Source: CAZGMJ01 sp964526785
GTDB lineage: Bacteria; Planctomycetota; Phycisphaerae; Sedimentisphaerales; Anaerobacaceae
Assembly (NCBI GenBank): GCA_964526785.1
Contig: CAZGMJ010000022.1
Coordinates: 12,240-76,239 of the forward strand
Direction: 5' to 3'
Length of the DNA: 64,000 nt
Positions 54,063 to 62,842 of the stretch are shown here, piece after piece (positions within the stretch are counted from its first letter, which is position 1; every line of letters starts with the position of its first letter). A program made the position numbers and the translations under genes. The notes under the pieces are model-generated. The model had not been told where the DNA came from. It did no database searches and was given only the letters and a program-made list of their open reading frames with translations.

Positions 54063-55427
54063 ATGCTTGGAACAGTCTTCAACATATTCAGAATTCAGGA
54101 CCTGCGGAACAAGATTCTGTTTACCGTAGCCTTGTTGATTATCTACAGGGTCGGTTTTCACATTCCGGTTCCGGGCTTTCGGTATGAGAAGATGCAGGAG
54201 GTTGCCGACAATCGCGAGTCGAGCAGTCCTCTGGGCAGGGCGGCCGAGTACATGCAGATGTTTACCGGCGGAACGCTCGAGAAGAGCAGCTTGTTCGGTT
54301 TGGGCATTATGCCGTACATCACGGCTTCGATTATTCTTATGCTGCTGGGCGAGGTGATTCCGTCGCTCAAGAAGCTTCGCCAGGAAGGGCAGACGGGCCA
54401 CAAGAAGATACAGGAGTATACGCGCTATCTTGCGGTATTGATATGCGTCATACAGGCGCTGATGTTTATGAAGATGCTCGGCCTGCAGGGATTGACCTAT
54501 ACCGGCATGCGCAATCAGGCCATCTTTATGGGCGTGGTCGGCATGACCGCCGGCACGATTTTCCTGATGTGGCTGGGCGAGCAGATCGATGAATACGGTA
54601 TCGGCAACGGCATCAGCCTGATCATTATGGCCGGTATTATATCGCGTATGCCCTGGGCGATTATGCAGCTTGCGGGCAACGTGGACCTGCGGGTCGGGGC
54701 GTCCGCGGCCGGGGCCATCGGGCTCGACAAGGTACTGTTTCTCATCGCGGCGTTCGTTTTCGTGGTGGCCGGTGCGATTCTGATAACGCAGGGCCAGCGC
54801 AGGATACCGATTCAGCAGGCCAAGCAGATGCGGGGTCGCCGGATGTACGGCGGTCAGCGGCATTATCTTCCGTTGAGGGTTAATCACGGCGGCGTGATGC
54901 CGATCATCTTTGCCTCGGCGTTTATGATGTTTCCGCCCGTGATTATCGCACAACTGGCGCGAATTCCGAGTTTGAGCGATTCGGCGGTTCTGGATTTTCT
55001 GCAGGGGGCCTTTGGGTATCGCGCGTTCGCGTACAATTTCCTGTACATGTTGTTGATCTTCCTGTTCTCGTACTTCTGGGTAACCGTTCAGTTTCAGCCC
55101 AAGGATCTTGCCAAGAACCTTCGGGACTCCGGAAGTTTTATCCCGGGATTGCGGCCGGGCAGGAGAACTGCCGAATATCTTGAGACTGTAATGACCAGGA
55201 TAACGTATTACGGTGCATCCTTTCTGGCGCTGATTGCCGTGGTGCCGTCGCTGGTGACGGTTCTGCTGGGGATTGACTGGCGAATCGCCAACTTCCTCGG
55301 TGGTACCGGCTTGCTTATCGTAGTCAGCGTATCGTTAGACCTGGTTCAGAAAATCGAAGCCAATCTCCTGATGCGAAGCTACGACGGCTTCAGTTCGTCA
55401 GGCAGGATAAAGGGAGCGTATTCATGA
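54063..55427 (+). CDS. secY: Preprotein translocase channel subunit SecY
   Basis: 454 aa with about ten predicted membrane helices. The plug-region IYRVGFHIPVPGF opens the chain, GLGIMPYITASIILML is a family signature, and GLRPGRRTAEYLETVMTRIT lies in the ribosome-binding cytoplasmic loop. It forms the membrane pore for exported proteins, with SecE encoded at 28951. Its stop overlaps the adk start (ATGA). Confidence 0.98.
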   Translation: MLGTVFNIFRIQDLRNKILFTVALLIIYRVGFHIPVPGFRYEKMQEVADNRESSSPLGRAAEYMQMFTGGTLEKSSLFGLGIMPYITASIILMLLGEVIPSLKKLRQEGQTGHKKIQEYTRYLAVLICVIQALMFMKMLGLQGLTYTGMRNQAIFMGVVGMTAGTIFLMWLGEQIDEYGIGNGISLIIMAGIISRMPWAIMQLAGNVDLRVGASAAGAIGLDKVLFLIAAFVFVVAGAILITQGQRRIPIQQAKQMRGRRMYGGQRHYLPLRVNHGGVMPIIFASAFMMFPPVIIAQLARIPSLSDSAVLDFLQGAFGYRAFAYNFLYMLLIFLFSYFWVTVQFQPKDLAKNLRDSGSFIPGLRPGRRTAEYLETVMTRITYYGASFLALIAVVPSLVTVLLGIDWRIANFLGGTGLLIVVSVSLDLVQKIEANLLMRSYDGFSSSGRIKGAYS

Positions 55428-56077
55428 GGTTAGTGTTGTTGGGAGCACCCGGTGCCGGCAAAGGCACGCAGTGCAAGAATCTGGTTGACGCATACGGTCT
55501 GCTGCACTTGTCCAGCGGCGACATTCTTCGTCGTCATCGGTCCGAAGGGACGGAATTGGGCAGAAAGGCACAGAGCTATATGGATTCCGGTGCGCTCGTT
55601 CCCGACGATCTGATCATAGAAATGATGATGGGTGAAATAGCGGATGCTCCCGAGGCCGGTTTCATACTCGACGGATTTCCTCGAACGGTCAAGCAGGCCG
55701 AGGCACTGGATAAAGCTCTGGCGGAGAGCGGCCAGAAGATCGACGCGGTGCTGAACCTCGAAATCGATGACGATCTGGTGGCCCGGCGAATGACCGGCAG
55801 ACGAAGTTGTCCGGAGTGTGGGGCGGTGTATCACGTTGAGAATATGCCGCCCAAAGAGGACGGAATCTGCGATCGTGACGGTGCGAAACTCGTGCAACGT
55901 CCGGATGATAAGCCGGAGGTTGTTGCCAGGAGGCTCGATACGTACCACCAGCAGACCGAACCGCTTGTGAATTACTACAGAAAGCAGGACATCGTGCACG
56001 ACATCGATGCATCGAAAAGTCCTGAAGAAGTTAATTCAGTAGTTATTGGAAAACTCGATGCATTAACGGGAGTGTGA
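55424..56077 (+). CDS. adk: Adenylate kinase with zinc-type lid
   Basis: 217 aa. LLGAPGAGKGTQCKNLVDAY is the P-loop, and ILDGFPRTVKQAEALD the AMP-site segment. The lid carries CPECGAVYHVENMPPKEDG then ICDRDG, i.e. Cys-x-x-Cys plus Cys-x-x-Asp, a zinc-binding lid of the long form. It makes two ADP from ATP and AMP. Overlaps secY by four bases. Confidence 0.98.
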   Translation: MRLVLLGAPGAGKGTQCKNLVDAYGLLHLSSGDILRRHRSEGTELGRKAQSYMDSGALVPDDLIIEMMMGEIADAPEAGFILDGFPRTVKQAEALDKALAESGQKIDAVLNLEIDDDLVARRMTGRRSCPECGAVYHVENMPPKEDGICDRDGAKLVQRPDDKPEVVARRLDTYHQQTEPLVNYYRKQDIVHDIDASKSPEEVNSVVIGKLDALTGV

Positions 56078-56115
56078 AGCGTCGAATTGATGCTCGAAAG
56101 AGAGCTTGGATACGA

Positions 56116-56898
56116 ATGGCTATAACGCTTCGCAGCAGAAGAGAAATCGAGTTGATTCGCAGTGCCGGCAGGATAGTCGGCAATGTTCTTTCAAAACTTC
56201 AGGAAGTTGCAGAGCCGGGAATGACGACCGGCCAGTTGGATGCCATGGCCCTGCAAATGACCGCAGAGGCCGAGGCCGAAGCGCTTTTCAAGGGTGTTCG
56301 AAGTCCGTATGCCCGAAGGCCTTTTCCGGGTGCGATTTGTGCGTCCGTGAACGAAGAAGTGGTTCACGGCATACCGTCGAACGAGACGATCCTGGAAGAC
56401 GGGGATATTCTGAGTATCGACTTCGGCGTGCGCTTGAACGGCTATTGCGGCGACGCCGCAATCACCGTGGAAATCGGTGCCGTAGCCCAGGAGAAGCGAC
56501 GGTTGATGGACGTCACGAAAAGTGTGCTGGATATCGCGATTCGCGAGTCCATGCCCGGACGCAAGTGGAGCCAGGTTGCGACCGGGATGCAGAAGTGCGC
56601 CGAGTCGGCGGGTTTTTCGGTTGTGACCGACTTTGTCGGCCATGGCATCGGCAAGGAAATGCACGAGGAACCGAGGGTTCCGAACTTCGTCAACGATGAT
56701 GTGTTGGCGAGTGACTTTGTGCTTCAGCCCGGTATGGTGCTGGCCGTCGAGCCGATGATCAATGCCGGTACGCATGCAGTAAGAACGTTGAAGAACGGCT
56801 GGACTGTTGTGACACGGGACGGCAGGTGTTCGGCGCATTACGAACATACGATAGCTGTGACAGACAGTGGTTGTGAGGTTTTGACCGCGAATGCATGA
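56116..56898 (+). CDS. map: Methionine aminopeptidase type I
   Basis: 260 aa from ATG 56116 (MAITLRSRREIELIRSAGRI); a GTG at 56074, overlapping the adk stop, would add 14 residues. FPGAICASVNEEVVHGIPS, ILSIDFGVRLNGYCGD and FVGHGIGKEMHEEPRVPNF contain the metal-binding Asp, Asp, His and Glu positions. It removes initiator Met from new proteins, aided by nearby export and ribosome genes in the operon. Confidence 0.97.
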   Translation: MAITLRSRREIELIRSAGRIVGNVLSKLQEVAEPGMTTGQLDAMALQMTAEAEAEALFKGVRSPYARRPFPGAICASVNEEVVHGIPSNETILEDGDILSIDFGVRLNGYCGDAAITVEIGAVAQEKRRLMDVTKSVLDIAIRESMPGRKWSQVATGMQKCAESAGFSVVTDFVGHGIGKEMHEEPRVPNFVNDDVLASDFVLQPGMVLAVEPMINAGTHAVRTLKNGWTVVTRDGRCSAHYEHTIAVTDSGCEVLTANA

Positions 56899-56936
56899 AC
56901 CGCGGCAAAGCCCTTGCACGGCTACTCCTTTTTAAT

Positions 56937-57152
56937 ATGGCCAAGAAAGACACAATACGATTACGTGCGACAGTGACTGAGGCGCTGCCGAATGCGATGT
57001 TCAAGGTGGAACTTGAGAACGGACATTCGGTGTTGGCACACGTCTCCGGAAAAATGCGTATGCACTTTATTCGCATACTGCCCGGAGATACCGTCATTGT
57101 CGAGATGTCGCCGTATGACCTGAACCGAGGGCGTATAGTGCTCCGCGAGTAG
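56937..57152 (+). CDS. infA: Translation initiation factor IF-1
   Basis: 71 aa from ATG 56937 (MAKKDTIRLRATVTEAL), matching the usual 72 aa. SGKMRMHFIRILPGDTVIVE and SPYDLNRGRIVLR are diagnostic of the OB-fold. IF-1 blocks the A site during initiation. There is no clear Shine-Dalgarno site; an in-frame ATG at 56895 overlapping the map stop could make an 85-residue form by coupling. Confidence 0.96.
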   Translation: MAKKDTIRLRATVTEALPNAMFKVELENGHSVLAHVSGKMRMHFIRILPGDTVIVEMSPYDLNRGRIVLRE

Positions 57153-57213
57153 AAGCGTCTCTGTATGAGTCGGTTCTGAAGAATGCGGGTAGACTGGAAG
57201 GCAGGAACGTAAG

Positions 57214-57327
57214 ATGAAAGTCAGAAGTTCTGTGAAACGAATTTGTGAGAATTGCAAGATTGTTCGGCGCAGAGGCGTTGTGCGGGTGATCTGCATCAAT
57301 CCGCGGCACAAGCAGCGCCAGGGCTGA
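57214..57327 (+). CDS. rpmJ: 50S ribosomal protein L36, zinc type
   Basis: 37 aa, beginning MKVRSSVKRICENCKIVRRR and ending CINPRHKQRQG. The Cys-x-x-Cys, Cys and His form the zinc knuckle of the zinc-type L36. It is the smallest ribosomal protein here and lies between infA and rpsM as in most alpha operons. Confidence 0.97.
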   Translation: MKVRSSVKRICENCKIVRRRGVVRVICINPRHKQRQG

Positions 57328-57368
57328 TTCACGCTCGTGCAATGGAACAATAGGATATAGGAGTTGTT

Positions 57369-57752
57369 ATGCCGCGTATAGTTGGTGTTGATATTCCCGA
57401 CAATAAGTCAATCTGGATTGCCCTGACCTACGTTCATGGAATCGGCAAGCATACTTCCGAGCAGATTCTGAAGGAAGCGAAGATTGACGGCAAGACCAAA
57501 GCCAATAAGTTGACAGAAGACGAATTGAGCCGGATCACGCAGATCATCGATCGCAGTTTTATTGTGGGCGGTCAGCTTCGCAGGCAAGTAGCGCAGAACA
57601 TCGCCCGGTTACGGGATATTCAGTGCTATCGAGGGGTTCGGCACCGGCGCGGATTGCCGGTGCGCGGCCAGCGTACGCAGACGAACGCCCGAACGCGAAA
57701 AGGGCCGAGAAAAACCGTTGCCGGTAAGAAGGGTGTGAAGGAGAAACGTTAG
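57369..57752 (+). CDS. rpsM: 30S ribosomal protein S13
   Basis: 127 aa. MPRIVGVDIPDNKSIWIALT and YRGVRHRRGLPVRGQRTQTN are diagnostic. S13 contacts the P-site tRNA and the large subunit in a subunit bridge. C-terminus is basic as usual (KKGVKEKR). Confidence 0.98.
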   Translation: MPRIVGVDIPDNKSIWIALTYVHGIGKHTSEQILKEAKIDGKTKANKLTEDELSRITQIIDRSFIVGGQLRRQVAQNIARLRDIQCYRGVRHRRGLPVRGQRTQTNARTRKGPRKTVAGKKGVKEKR

Positions 57753-57843
57753 TGCGTCGATTGGTGGTCCGCTTTTGAATTGCAGCGGACATAGCGCAAA
57801 GCCGATGGCATAAGACCGAACGCCCACAGTAACAGGGACAATA

Positions 57844-58224
57844 ATGGCAAAGAGCACGAAACGCAAGGTACGAAAGAACGTCGCCCGTGGCATCGCGCAC
57901 ATTCGGGCCACGTTCAACAACACATTGATTACAATCACGGATATGGAAGGTGATGCACTCTCGTCGAGTTCTTCCGGATGTGTGGGCTTTAAGGGCTCCC
58001 GCAAGAGTACACCATTCGCCGCACAGCAGGCCGCTCGACGCGCCGCCAAGGCCGCGATGCGGCACGGCGTTCGGGAGATCGAAATCAAAGTCAAAGGTCC
58101 CGGTTCGGGACGCGAATCGGCTATCTCGGCGCTGCAGGCGGCGGGGTTGCGTATCGCTTCGATAGAGGATGTCACGCCGTTGCCGCACAACGGTTGCAGG
58201 CCCCCGAAGCGACGCAGGGTATAA
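57844..58224 (+). CDS. rpsK: 30S ribosomal protein S11
   Basis: 126 aa. GIAHIRATFNNTLITITD and KVKGPGSGRESAISALQAAG are diagnostic. S11 lies at the platform of the 30S subunit, near the mRNA exit. The C-terminal HNGCRPPKRRRV is typical. Confidence 0.98.
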   Translation: MAKSTKRKVRKNVARGIAHIRATFNNTLITITDMEGDALSSSSSGCVGFKGSRKSTPFAAQQAARRAAKAAMRHGVREIEIKVKGPGSGRESAISALQAAGLRIASIEDVTPLPHNGCRPPKRRRV

Positions 58225-58262
58225 CACAAGGTAATATATAAGTTTGGAGATATCTATAACCG

Positions 58263-58895
58263 ATGGGACGTTATCTGGGTTCATCCTGTAAGCTATGTCG
58301 TCGCGAAGGCGTGAAGCTGATGCTGAAGGGCATACGATGCGAGACGGCGAAGTGTCCGGTGGAGAAGAAGCAGCGAAATCTGGCTCCCGGAATGCACGGT
58401 TGGCGTCGCGGGCGGTACAGTGAATATGCGGTTCGCCTTCGAGAAAAGCAGAAAGTCAAACGCTACTATGGACTGTTTGAACGGCAGTTCATGCGGTATT
58501 TTCACAAGGCCGAACGGCTCAAGGGCAACACGGGCGAGACATTGCTCCAATTGCTGGAGCGCCGTTTGGACAACGTGGTGTACAAGCTCAATTTTGCACC
58601 TTCGCGGAAGGCGGCGAGGCAATTGATCGCGCACGGACACATCCATGTAAACGGCCGGAAAGTGGACATTCCGGACTATACTACCGGTGTCGGTGACAAG
58701 ATAACAGTCAAGGGATCGAACAAGAGCCTGAAGAAGATCAAGGAACAATTGGACACGAATCCGAATTTCGCCGCCCAGAACTGGCTGCAGCTCTCGCGAG
58801 AGAAACCCGAGGCGACGATCGTCGCGCTTCCCGACAGGGCAGACATACAGATACCTGTGGAAGAGCAGCTCGTCGTGGAGTTCTGCTCGCGGTAA
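58263..58895 (+). CDS. rpsD: 30S ribosomal protein S4
   Basis: 210 aa. MGRYLGSSCKLCRREGVKLM followed by CETAKCPVEKK shows the N-terminal zinc-type Cys set. The S4 RNA-binding domain has RRLDNVVYKLNFAPSRKAAR and LIAHGHIHVNGRKVDIPDY. S4 nucleates 30S assembly and represses the alpha operon in E. coli. Confidence 0.98.
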   Translation: MGRYLGSSCKLCRREGVKLMLKGIRCETAKCPVEKKQRNLAPGMHGWRRGRYSEYAVRLREKQKVKRYYGLFERQFMRYFHKAERLKGNTGETLLQLLERRLDNVVYKLNFAPSRKAARQLIAHGHIHVNGRKVDIPDYTTGVGDKITVKGSNKSLKKIKEQLDTNPNFAAQNWLQLSREKPEATIVALPDRADIQIPVEEQLVVEFCSR

Positions 58896-59061
58896 GCCAA
58901 GCAAGGCTGGTGTGTACGACAATGAAGGAGCGGGTTGGGCTCCGAAGCAATTCTCTGGTTAGGTGTGCTGCTTCGGGAGTGCCAAAATGTACCTGGGTGG
59001 TGACAATGGCCCGTTTCCGTATTCGAATTCTTATTTTGGAATTTAGACCGGAGGCCCATAT

Positions 59062-60069
59062 ATGCGAGTTACATGGCGTGGTTTAGAATTGCCGACTCGT
59101 GTTGAACGAGACACGTTGGTATCCAGTGAGAAGTACGGCAGGTTCTATGTGGAGCCTTTCGAACGCGGTTTCGGTACAACAGTCGGCAACAGCCTCCGAC
59201 GCGTGCTGCTTTCATCGCTCGAAGGTGCTGCGGTTACGTCTATCAAGATCGCCGGCGTTGCACACGAGTTCAGCTCTATCAAAGGGGTAATGGAAGATGT
59301 AACGGATATCGTGTTGAATGTGAAGAGTCTGGTGGTTCGTCTCAATGCGGAAGGGCCAAGAACGATGACAGTCTCGGCGAAGAAGGCCGGGGCCATTACC
59401 GCTAAGGATATATCCGCCGATCCGGCCATTGAGGTAATCAGCAAGGATGCCGTGCTTGCTACGCTGACCGAGGACGTCTCTTTTGAGATGGAGATGGTTG
59501 TCGAAAGCGGTCGAGGTTATGTGCCCGCGACCGATCGCATTGACGACGCAGAACGTTTCGACCAGGAGATCGGACGGGTACTTCTTGATGCGGTGTACTC
59601 TCCGGTTACACGAGTGCGCTACACCACGGAAGACACGCGTGTGGGCCAGAAGACGAACTACGACAAACTGATTATCGAGGTGTGGACCGACGGGACGATA
59701 AGTCCTGAGATGGCCCTTGTGGAAGCGGCAAAAATCCTTCGCAAGCATATCAATCCTTTCGTGCAGTATGCCGAGGTCGGCGATCAAATAGTCGAAGGCA
59801 AGGTGACCGAAGAAGTCCCCGAAGAACCGGAGATCGATGAGGAACTTGCGAAGAAACTGGCAATGCCGATTCAGGACCTGGAACTGTCGGTTCGAGCAAG
59901 CAATTGTCTGGAATCCGCCAAGACGGAAACGGTGGGCCAGTTGGTGGAAATGGAGGAAGCGGATTTGTTGAAGATTCGCAGCTTTGGCAAGACATCGCTT
60001 CGTGAGATCAAGAGGAAACTCGCCGATATAGGACTGTCACTCGGCATGGATATCGGCAACCAGTCCTGA
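59062..60069 (+). CDS. rpoA: DNA-directed RNA polymerase subunit alpha
   Basis: 335 aa. The N-terminal dimerisation domain has VEPFERGFGTTVGNSLRRVL and HEFSSIKGVMEDVTDI. A linker near 250-265 leads to the C-terminal domain (LELSVRASNCLESAKTETVG, then IRSFGKTSLREIKRKL), which binds UP elements and activators. It scaffolds RpoB and RpoC. Confidence 0.99.
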   Translation: MRVTWRGLELPTRVERDTLVSSEKYGRFYVEPFERGFGTTVGNSLRRVLLSSLEGAAVTSIKIAGVAHEFSSIKGVMEDVTDIVLNVKSLVVRLNAEGPRTMTVSAKKAGAITAKDISADPAIEVISKDAVLATLTEDVSFEMEMVVESGRGYVPATDRIDDAERFDQEIGRVLLDAVYSPVTRVRYTTEDTRVGQKTNYDKLIIEVWTDGTISPEMALVEAAKILRKHINPFVQYAEVGDQIVEGKVTEEVPEEPEIDEELAKKLAMPIQDLELSVRASNCLESAKTETVGQLVEMEEADLLKIRSFGKTSLREIKRKLADIGLSLGMDIGNQS

Positions 60070-60118
60070 TGTAGAGTTTTGACTGCAAAGCAGTAATAGA
60101 TAAGAGGAAATTGGACAC

Positions 60119-60745
60119 ATGCGTCACAAAGTAGCAGGGCGTCATCTGAATCGAACTAGTGAACACCGTCTGGCCATGCGACGGAATCTGGCGGCGTCAC
60201 TTTTTGAGCACGAGACTATCTCGACAACGATGGAAAAGGCCAAAGACGTCAAGCCTTTTGCCGAGAAGTTGATTACGCTGTCCAAGAAAGGGACGCTGGC
60301 GGCTCGCCGTCGGGCCATTTCAATGCTTGGGAACCGGGACATCATCGCTGAGGAAGATGGCAGGCCGGTGAGCCGGGGCACGGTGGTCGGCAAGCTGTTC
60401 AGCGAACTGGGGCCGAGGTATCTGGACCGGCCGGGCGGTTACACGCGGATTATCCGGCTTTCCATGAAGAGGCTGGGCGATAATGGGCAACTGGTATTGC
60501 TCCAATTGATCGGAGCCGATGAGCCGGTGAAGAAAGAGCCCAGGCCCGAGCGCAAGGGCAAAGCGGGTAAGAGCACCAAAGCGTCGAAGCCGGAACAGGA
60601 GGCAGAAGAAGCAACTGAGCCGGTTGCTCAAGAGGCTGTCTCGCAGGAAAAAGGGGCGAGCGGCGAGGAAACTGGCGAGGCTGGAGACCAGGCCGCGGGC
60701 GGCGAGACGAGCGGAACAGAGACGGAAGAGAAGAAAGAACAGTAG
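60119..60745 (+). CDS. rplQ: 50S ribosomal protein L17 with acidic C-terminal extension
   Basis: 208 aa. MRHKVAGRHLNRTSEHRLAM and RNLAASLFEHETISTTMEKA are diagnostic of L17, whose core ends near residue 135. About 70 further residues are Glu/Lys/Ala-rich and disordered (KAGKSTKASKPEQEAEEAT). Normal L17 is about 120-130 aa. It lies near the tunnel exit with L22 and L32. Confidence 0.96.
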   Translation: MRHKVAGRHLNRTSEHRLAMRRNLAASLFEHETISTTMEKAKDVKPFAEKLITLSKKGTLAARRRAISMLGNRDIIAEEDGRPVSRGTVVGKLFSELGPRYLDRPGGYTRIIRLSMKRLGDNGQLVLLQLIGADEPVKKEPRPERKGKAGKSTKASKPEQEAEEATEPVAQEAVSQEKGASGEETGEAGDQAAGGETSGTETEEKKEQ

Positions 60746-60772
60746 GCTGTATAGCCGGAAGGATGGAGGCAA

Positions 60773-61201
60773 GTGTTGAAGGCTGACTCCTGCGTATTCT
60801 GTAAGATGGTGGCAGGGGAAATCCCCGTGACCAGGGTATATGAGGATTCGGAGGTTCTGGCCTTCCTGGATATCAACCCTATCAGTGATGGGCACAGCTT
60901 GGTGATCCCGAAGCAACATGTCGAGAAGTTGGATGAATCCTCATCTGAGCTTCTTGGATGCTTGGGGCAAAGACTGCCGAGAATTGCCCGCGCGGTTATC
61001 CGGGCGATACAGGCCGATGGCTATAACGTGTTGTGCAACAATGGTGCCGCCGCCGGTCAAGCCGTAGAACACCTGCATTTTCATATTATTCCGCGACGGC
61101 AAGGCGACGGCGTATTTGATCGTTGGCCCGCTTACAAGTATGAGGCCGGCAAAATGGAAGAACTTGCTGACAAGATACGACAGAATTTTGAAATTCCGTG
61201 A
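60773..61201 (+). CDS. HIT-family nucleotide hydrolase
   Basis: 142 aa from GTG 60773; TTG 60776 is six bases from GGAGG and may be the true start. CVFCKMVAGEIPVTRVYED opens the fold and VEHLHFHIIPRRQGDG is the histidine triad. HIT proteins hydrolyse dinucleoside polyphosphates or aminoacyl-adenylates, and in bacteria their role is often undefined. The last gene of the block, 27 bases after rplQ. Confidence 0.93.
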   Translation: MLKADSCVFCKMVAGEIPVTRVYEDSEVLAFLDINPISDGHSLVIPKQHVEKLDESSSELLGCLGQRLPRIARAVIRAIQADGYNVLCNNGAAAGQAVEHLHFHIIPRRQGDGVFDRWPAYKYEAGKMEELADKIRQNFEIP

Positions 61202-61272
61202 GAGATATTCTTGATTTGGATACGGCTCTCTGGTACAGTACAGCACAGTAGTACAATAGTCTGACAATTGAT

Positions 61273-61346
61273 CGCGGGGTAGAGCAGTTTGGTAGCTCGT
61301 CGGGCCCATAACCCGGAGGTCGGAGGTTCGAATCCTCCCCCCGCTA
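61273..61346 (+). tRNA. Initiator tRNA-fMet (anticodon CAT)
   Basis: Acceptor CGCGGGG faces CCCCGCT, so position 1 is C and 72 is U, the unpaired end typical of initiators. The anticodon stem has three G-C pairs (GGG/CCC) beside loop CCCATAA. T-arm GGAGGTTCGAATCCTCC is standard. No encoded CCA. Its neighbourhood carries an integrase. Confidence 0.94.
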
Positions 61347-61364
61347 TTATGGTAACATCTTTAG

Positions 61365-61394
61365 GGACAGGTATTTATGCCTGTCCTATTTTTT
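61365..61394 (+). terminator. Intrinsic terminator after tRNA-fMet
   Basis: GGACAGG at 61365-61371 pairs with CCTGTCC at 61380-61386 around an 8-base loop, followed by TATTTTTT. Placed 18 bases after the tRNA. Confidence 0.85.
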
Positions 61395-61408
61395 GTGGGC
61401 GGATGCGC

Positions 61409-61430
61409 TTGCAACTAATTTGCAACTAAT
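61409..61430. repeat. Perfect 11-bp tandem repeat upstream of integrase
   Basis: TTGCAACTAAT occurs twice with no gap at 61409-61419 and 61420-61430, between the tRNA terminator and the integrase gene. Tyrosine integrases often bind short direct 'arm' repeats next to their attachment site, so this is a candidate arm site. Confidence 0.7.
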
Positions 61431-61497
61431 TCCGGCCACAAGGCTCCCGGGATGGGGCAGGCTATTTGAGCGTGGGAGCCATTGAAGAGGTGTTACC

Positions 61498-62760
61498 ATG
61501 GCATCAATCTTTCGCAGGGGTAAGCAGGGAATCTGGTGTATCAAATACTATGTCAATGGACGCCAGATCTACTATTCTCTCAACACAAAGGACGCTCGTG
61601 TTGCCAAGCGTATGAAGCGTCAGATCGAAGGGGAGGAGGCCAAAGGCGAATTGCTGGCTCCGTCAAAGACGCCGCTGCCGGCCTTCTTAGAGGATTTCTG
61701 TCGGTTCTTGGCCACCGCGAGAACGCCAAAGTCATACTCGGCGGACATATCCGTCCTGCGGGTGTTCTTTGGCCCCATTTGCCCAGCGCTCGAGCTGGGA
61801 AGCAACGTCAACAAGCGATGGCGATCAGCTCCCCGCAAGCAGATCCAGGATACGATGAAGCACGTGCATGTTAATGCAGGATTCCTCGAACAGATTACCG
61901 CTTCAAAGATCGAAGGGTTCATCACCCAGCGAATTCACGATGACGGCATTGCCCCGAAGACAGCCAATCGGTATCGGGAAGTCCTACACCGCATGTTCAA
62001 CTTTGCCATCAGCAACTGGAATTTCGTCTCGCCCGACCGCCGAGCCAGCAATCCGGCGGCCATGGTTGAACACCGGCGGGAACCTGCCAGCCAGATTCGC
62101 TTTCTCACCCTCGAGGAGATTGCGGAACAACTCGACGCCTTGAATGACCATCCGACACTTCATGCCATTGTTGCTGTACTGATCTACGCTGGCCTACGGC
62201 GCTCCGAGGTTCTTTGGCTGACCGTCGATGACGTGAATCTGGACAAACGTCTCATCTATGTCCGGTCCAAGACAGTAGACGCCCAATACTGGCAGCCCAA
62301 GACCAATCGGACGGTACCTATCAGTTCGGCCCTGCACGAGATCCTGGCCCGGTACAATCCCAAGCGCATCGGTCGGTGGTTCTTCCCGTCACCGAGAGGC
62401 CTTCGCTGGGATCCGGACAACTTCTCTCAGGAGCTTCGGCAGATCAACCACGCAGCGAGCCTTGACTGGTCCAGTCTGGACTTTCGGCACACCTTCGGCA
62501 GCCATCTGGCCCAGAAGGGAGAATCGTTGTACAAGATCGCACAATTGATGGGCAACTCCCCTGAGATTTGCCGGCGGCACTATGCGGCACTGGTGCCTGA
62601 GAAGATGCACCAAACGGTGGAATTCGAAATGCATGGTGCCGAGGCTTTCACTAAAGAGCCGACAGGCCGGATAGTTGATCCGCATAGTCACGACAGCGCT
62701 GCGCAAAGAAAGCCGAGGCTGCGTATCGTCCAGATCGGAGAAAGCAGAAAGAGTGGCTAA
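61498..62760 (+). CDS. Tyrosine-family integrase of a mobile element
   Basis: 420 aa. Residues 1-60 form a small N-terminal DNA-binding domain (IFRRGKQGIWCIKYYVNGRQ), 65-190 the core-binding domain, and 200-380 the catalytic domain. Arg234 is present in YAGLRRSEVLWLTVDD, Arg330 in LDFRHTFGSHLAQKG, and Tyr362 in GNSPEICRRHYAAL. The usual His of His-x-x-Arg is Leu327, and the usual Gly-His is Gly-Asn353. Related integrases with a GNSP motif are, from memory, common in PVC bacteria. It recombines element DNA with the chromosome, probably at the tRNA-fMet region. Confidence 0.92.
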   Translation: MASIFRRGKQGIWCIKYYVNGRQIYYSLNTKDARVAKRMKRQIEGEEAKGELLAPSKTPLPAFLEDFCRFLATARTPKSYSADISVLRVFFGPICPALELGSNVNKRWRSAPRKQIQDTMKHVHVNAGFLEQITASKIEGFITQRIHDDGIAPKTANRYREVLHRMFNFAISNWNFVSPDRRASNPAAMVEHRREPASQIRFLTLEEIAEQLDALNDHPTLHAIVAVLIYAGLRRSEVLWLTVDDVNLDKRLIYVRSKTVDAQYWQPKTNRTVPISSALHEILARYNPKRIGRWFFPSPRGLRWDPDNFSQELRQINHAASLDWSSLDFRHTFGSHLAQKGESLYKIAQLMGNSPEICRRHYAALVPEKMHQTVEFEMHGAEAFTKEPTGRIVDPHSHDSAAQRKPRLRIVQIGESRKSG

Positions 62761-62809
62761 TCGGAAACCCTCTTGAGAACCGCATGAACGCCGGTGTGCA
62801 TATAGAAGA

Positions 62810-62829
62810 GGCCCCTGTTACCAGGGGCC
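62810..62829. terminator. Hairpin between convergent integrase and HTH genes
   Basis: GGCCCCTG-TTAC-CAGGGGCC gives an 8-bp perfect stem with a 4-base loop, 49 bases after the integrase stop. No long T-tract follows on either strand, so termination is possible but weaker than a classic site. Confidence 0.5.
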
Positions 62830-62842
62830 CCAGTTAACCTGT

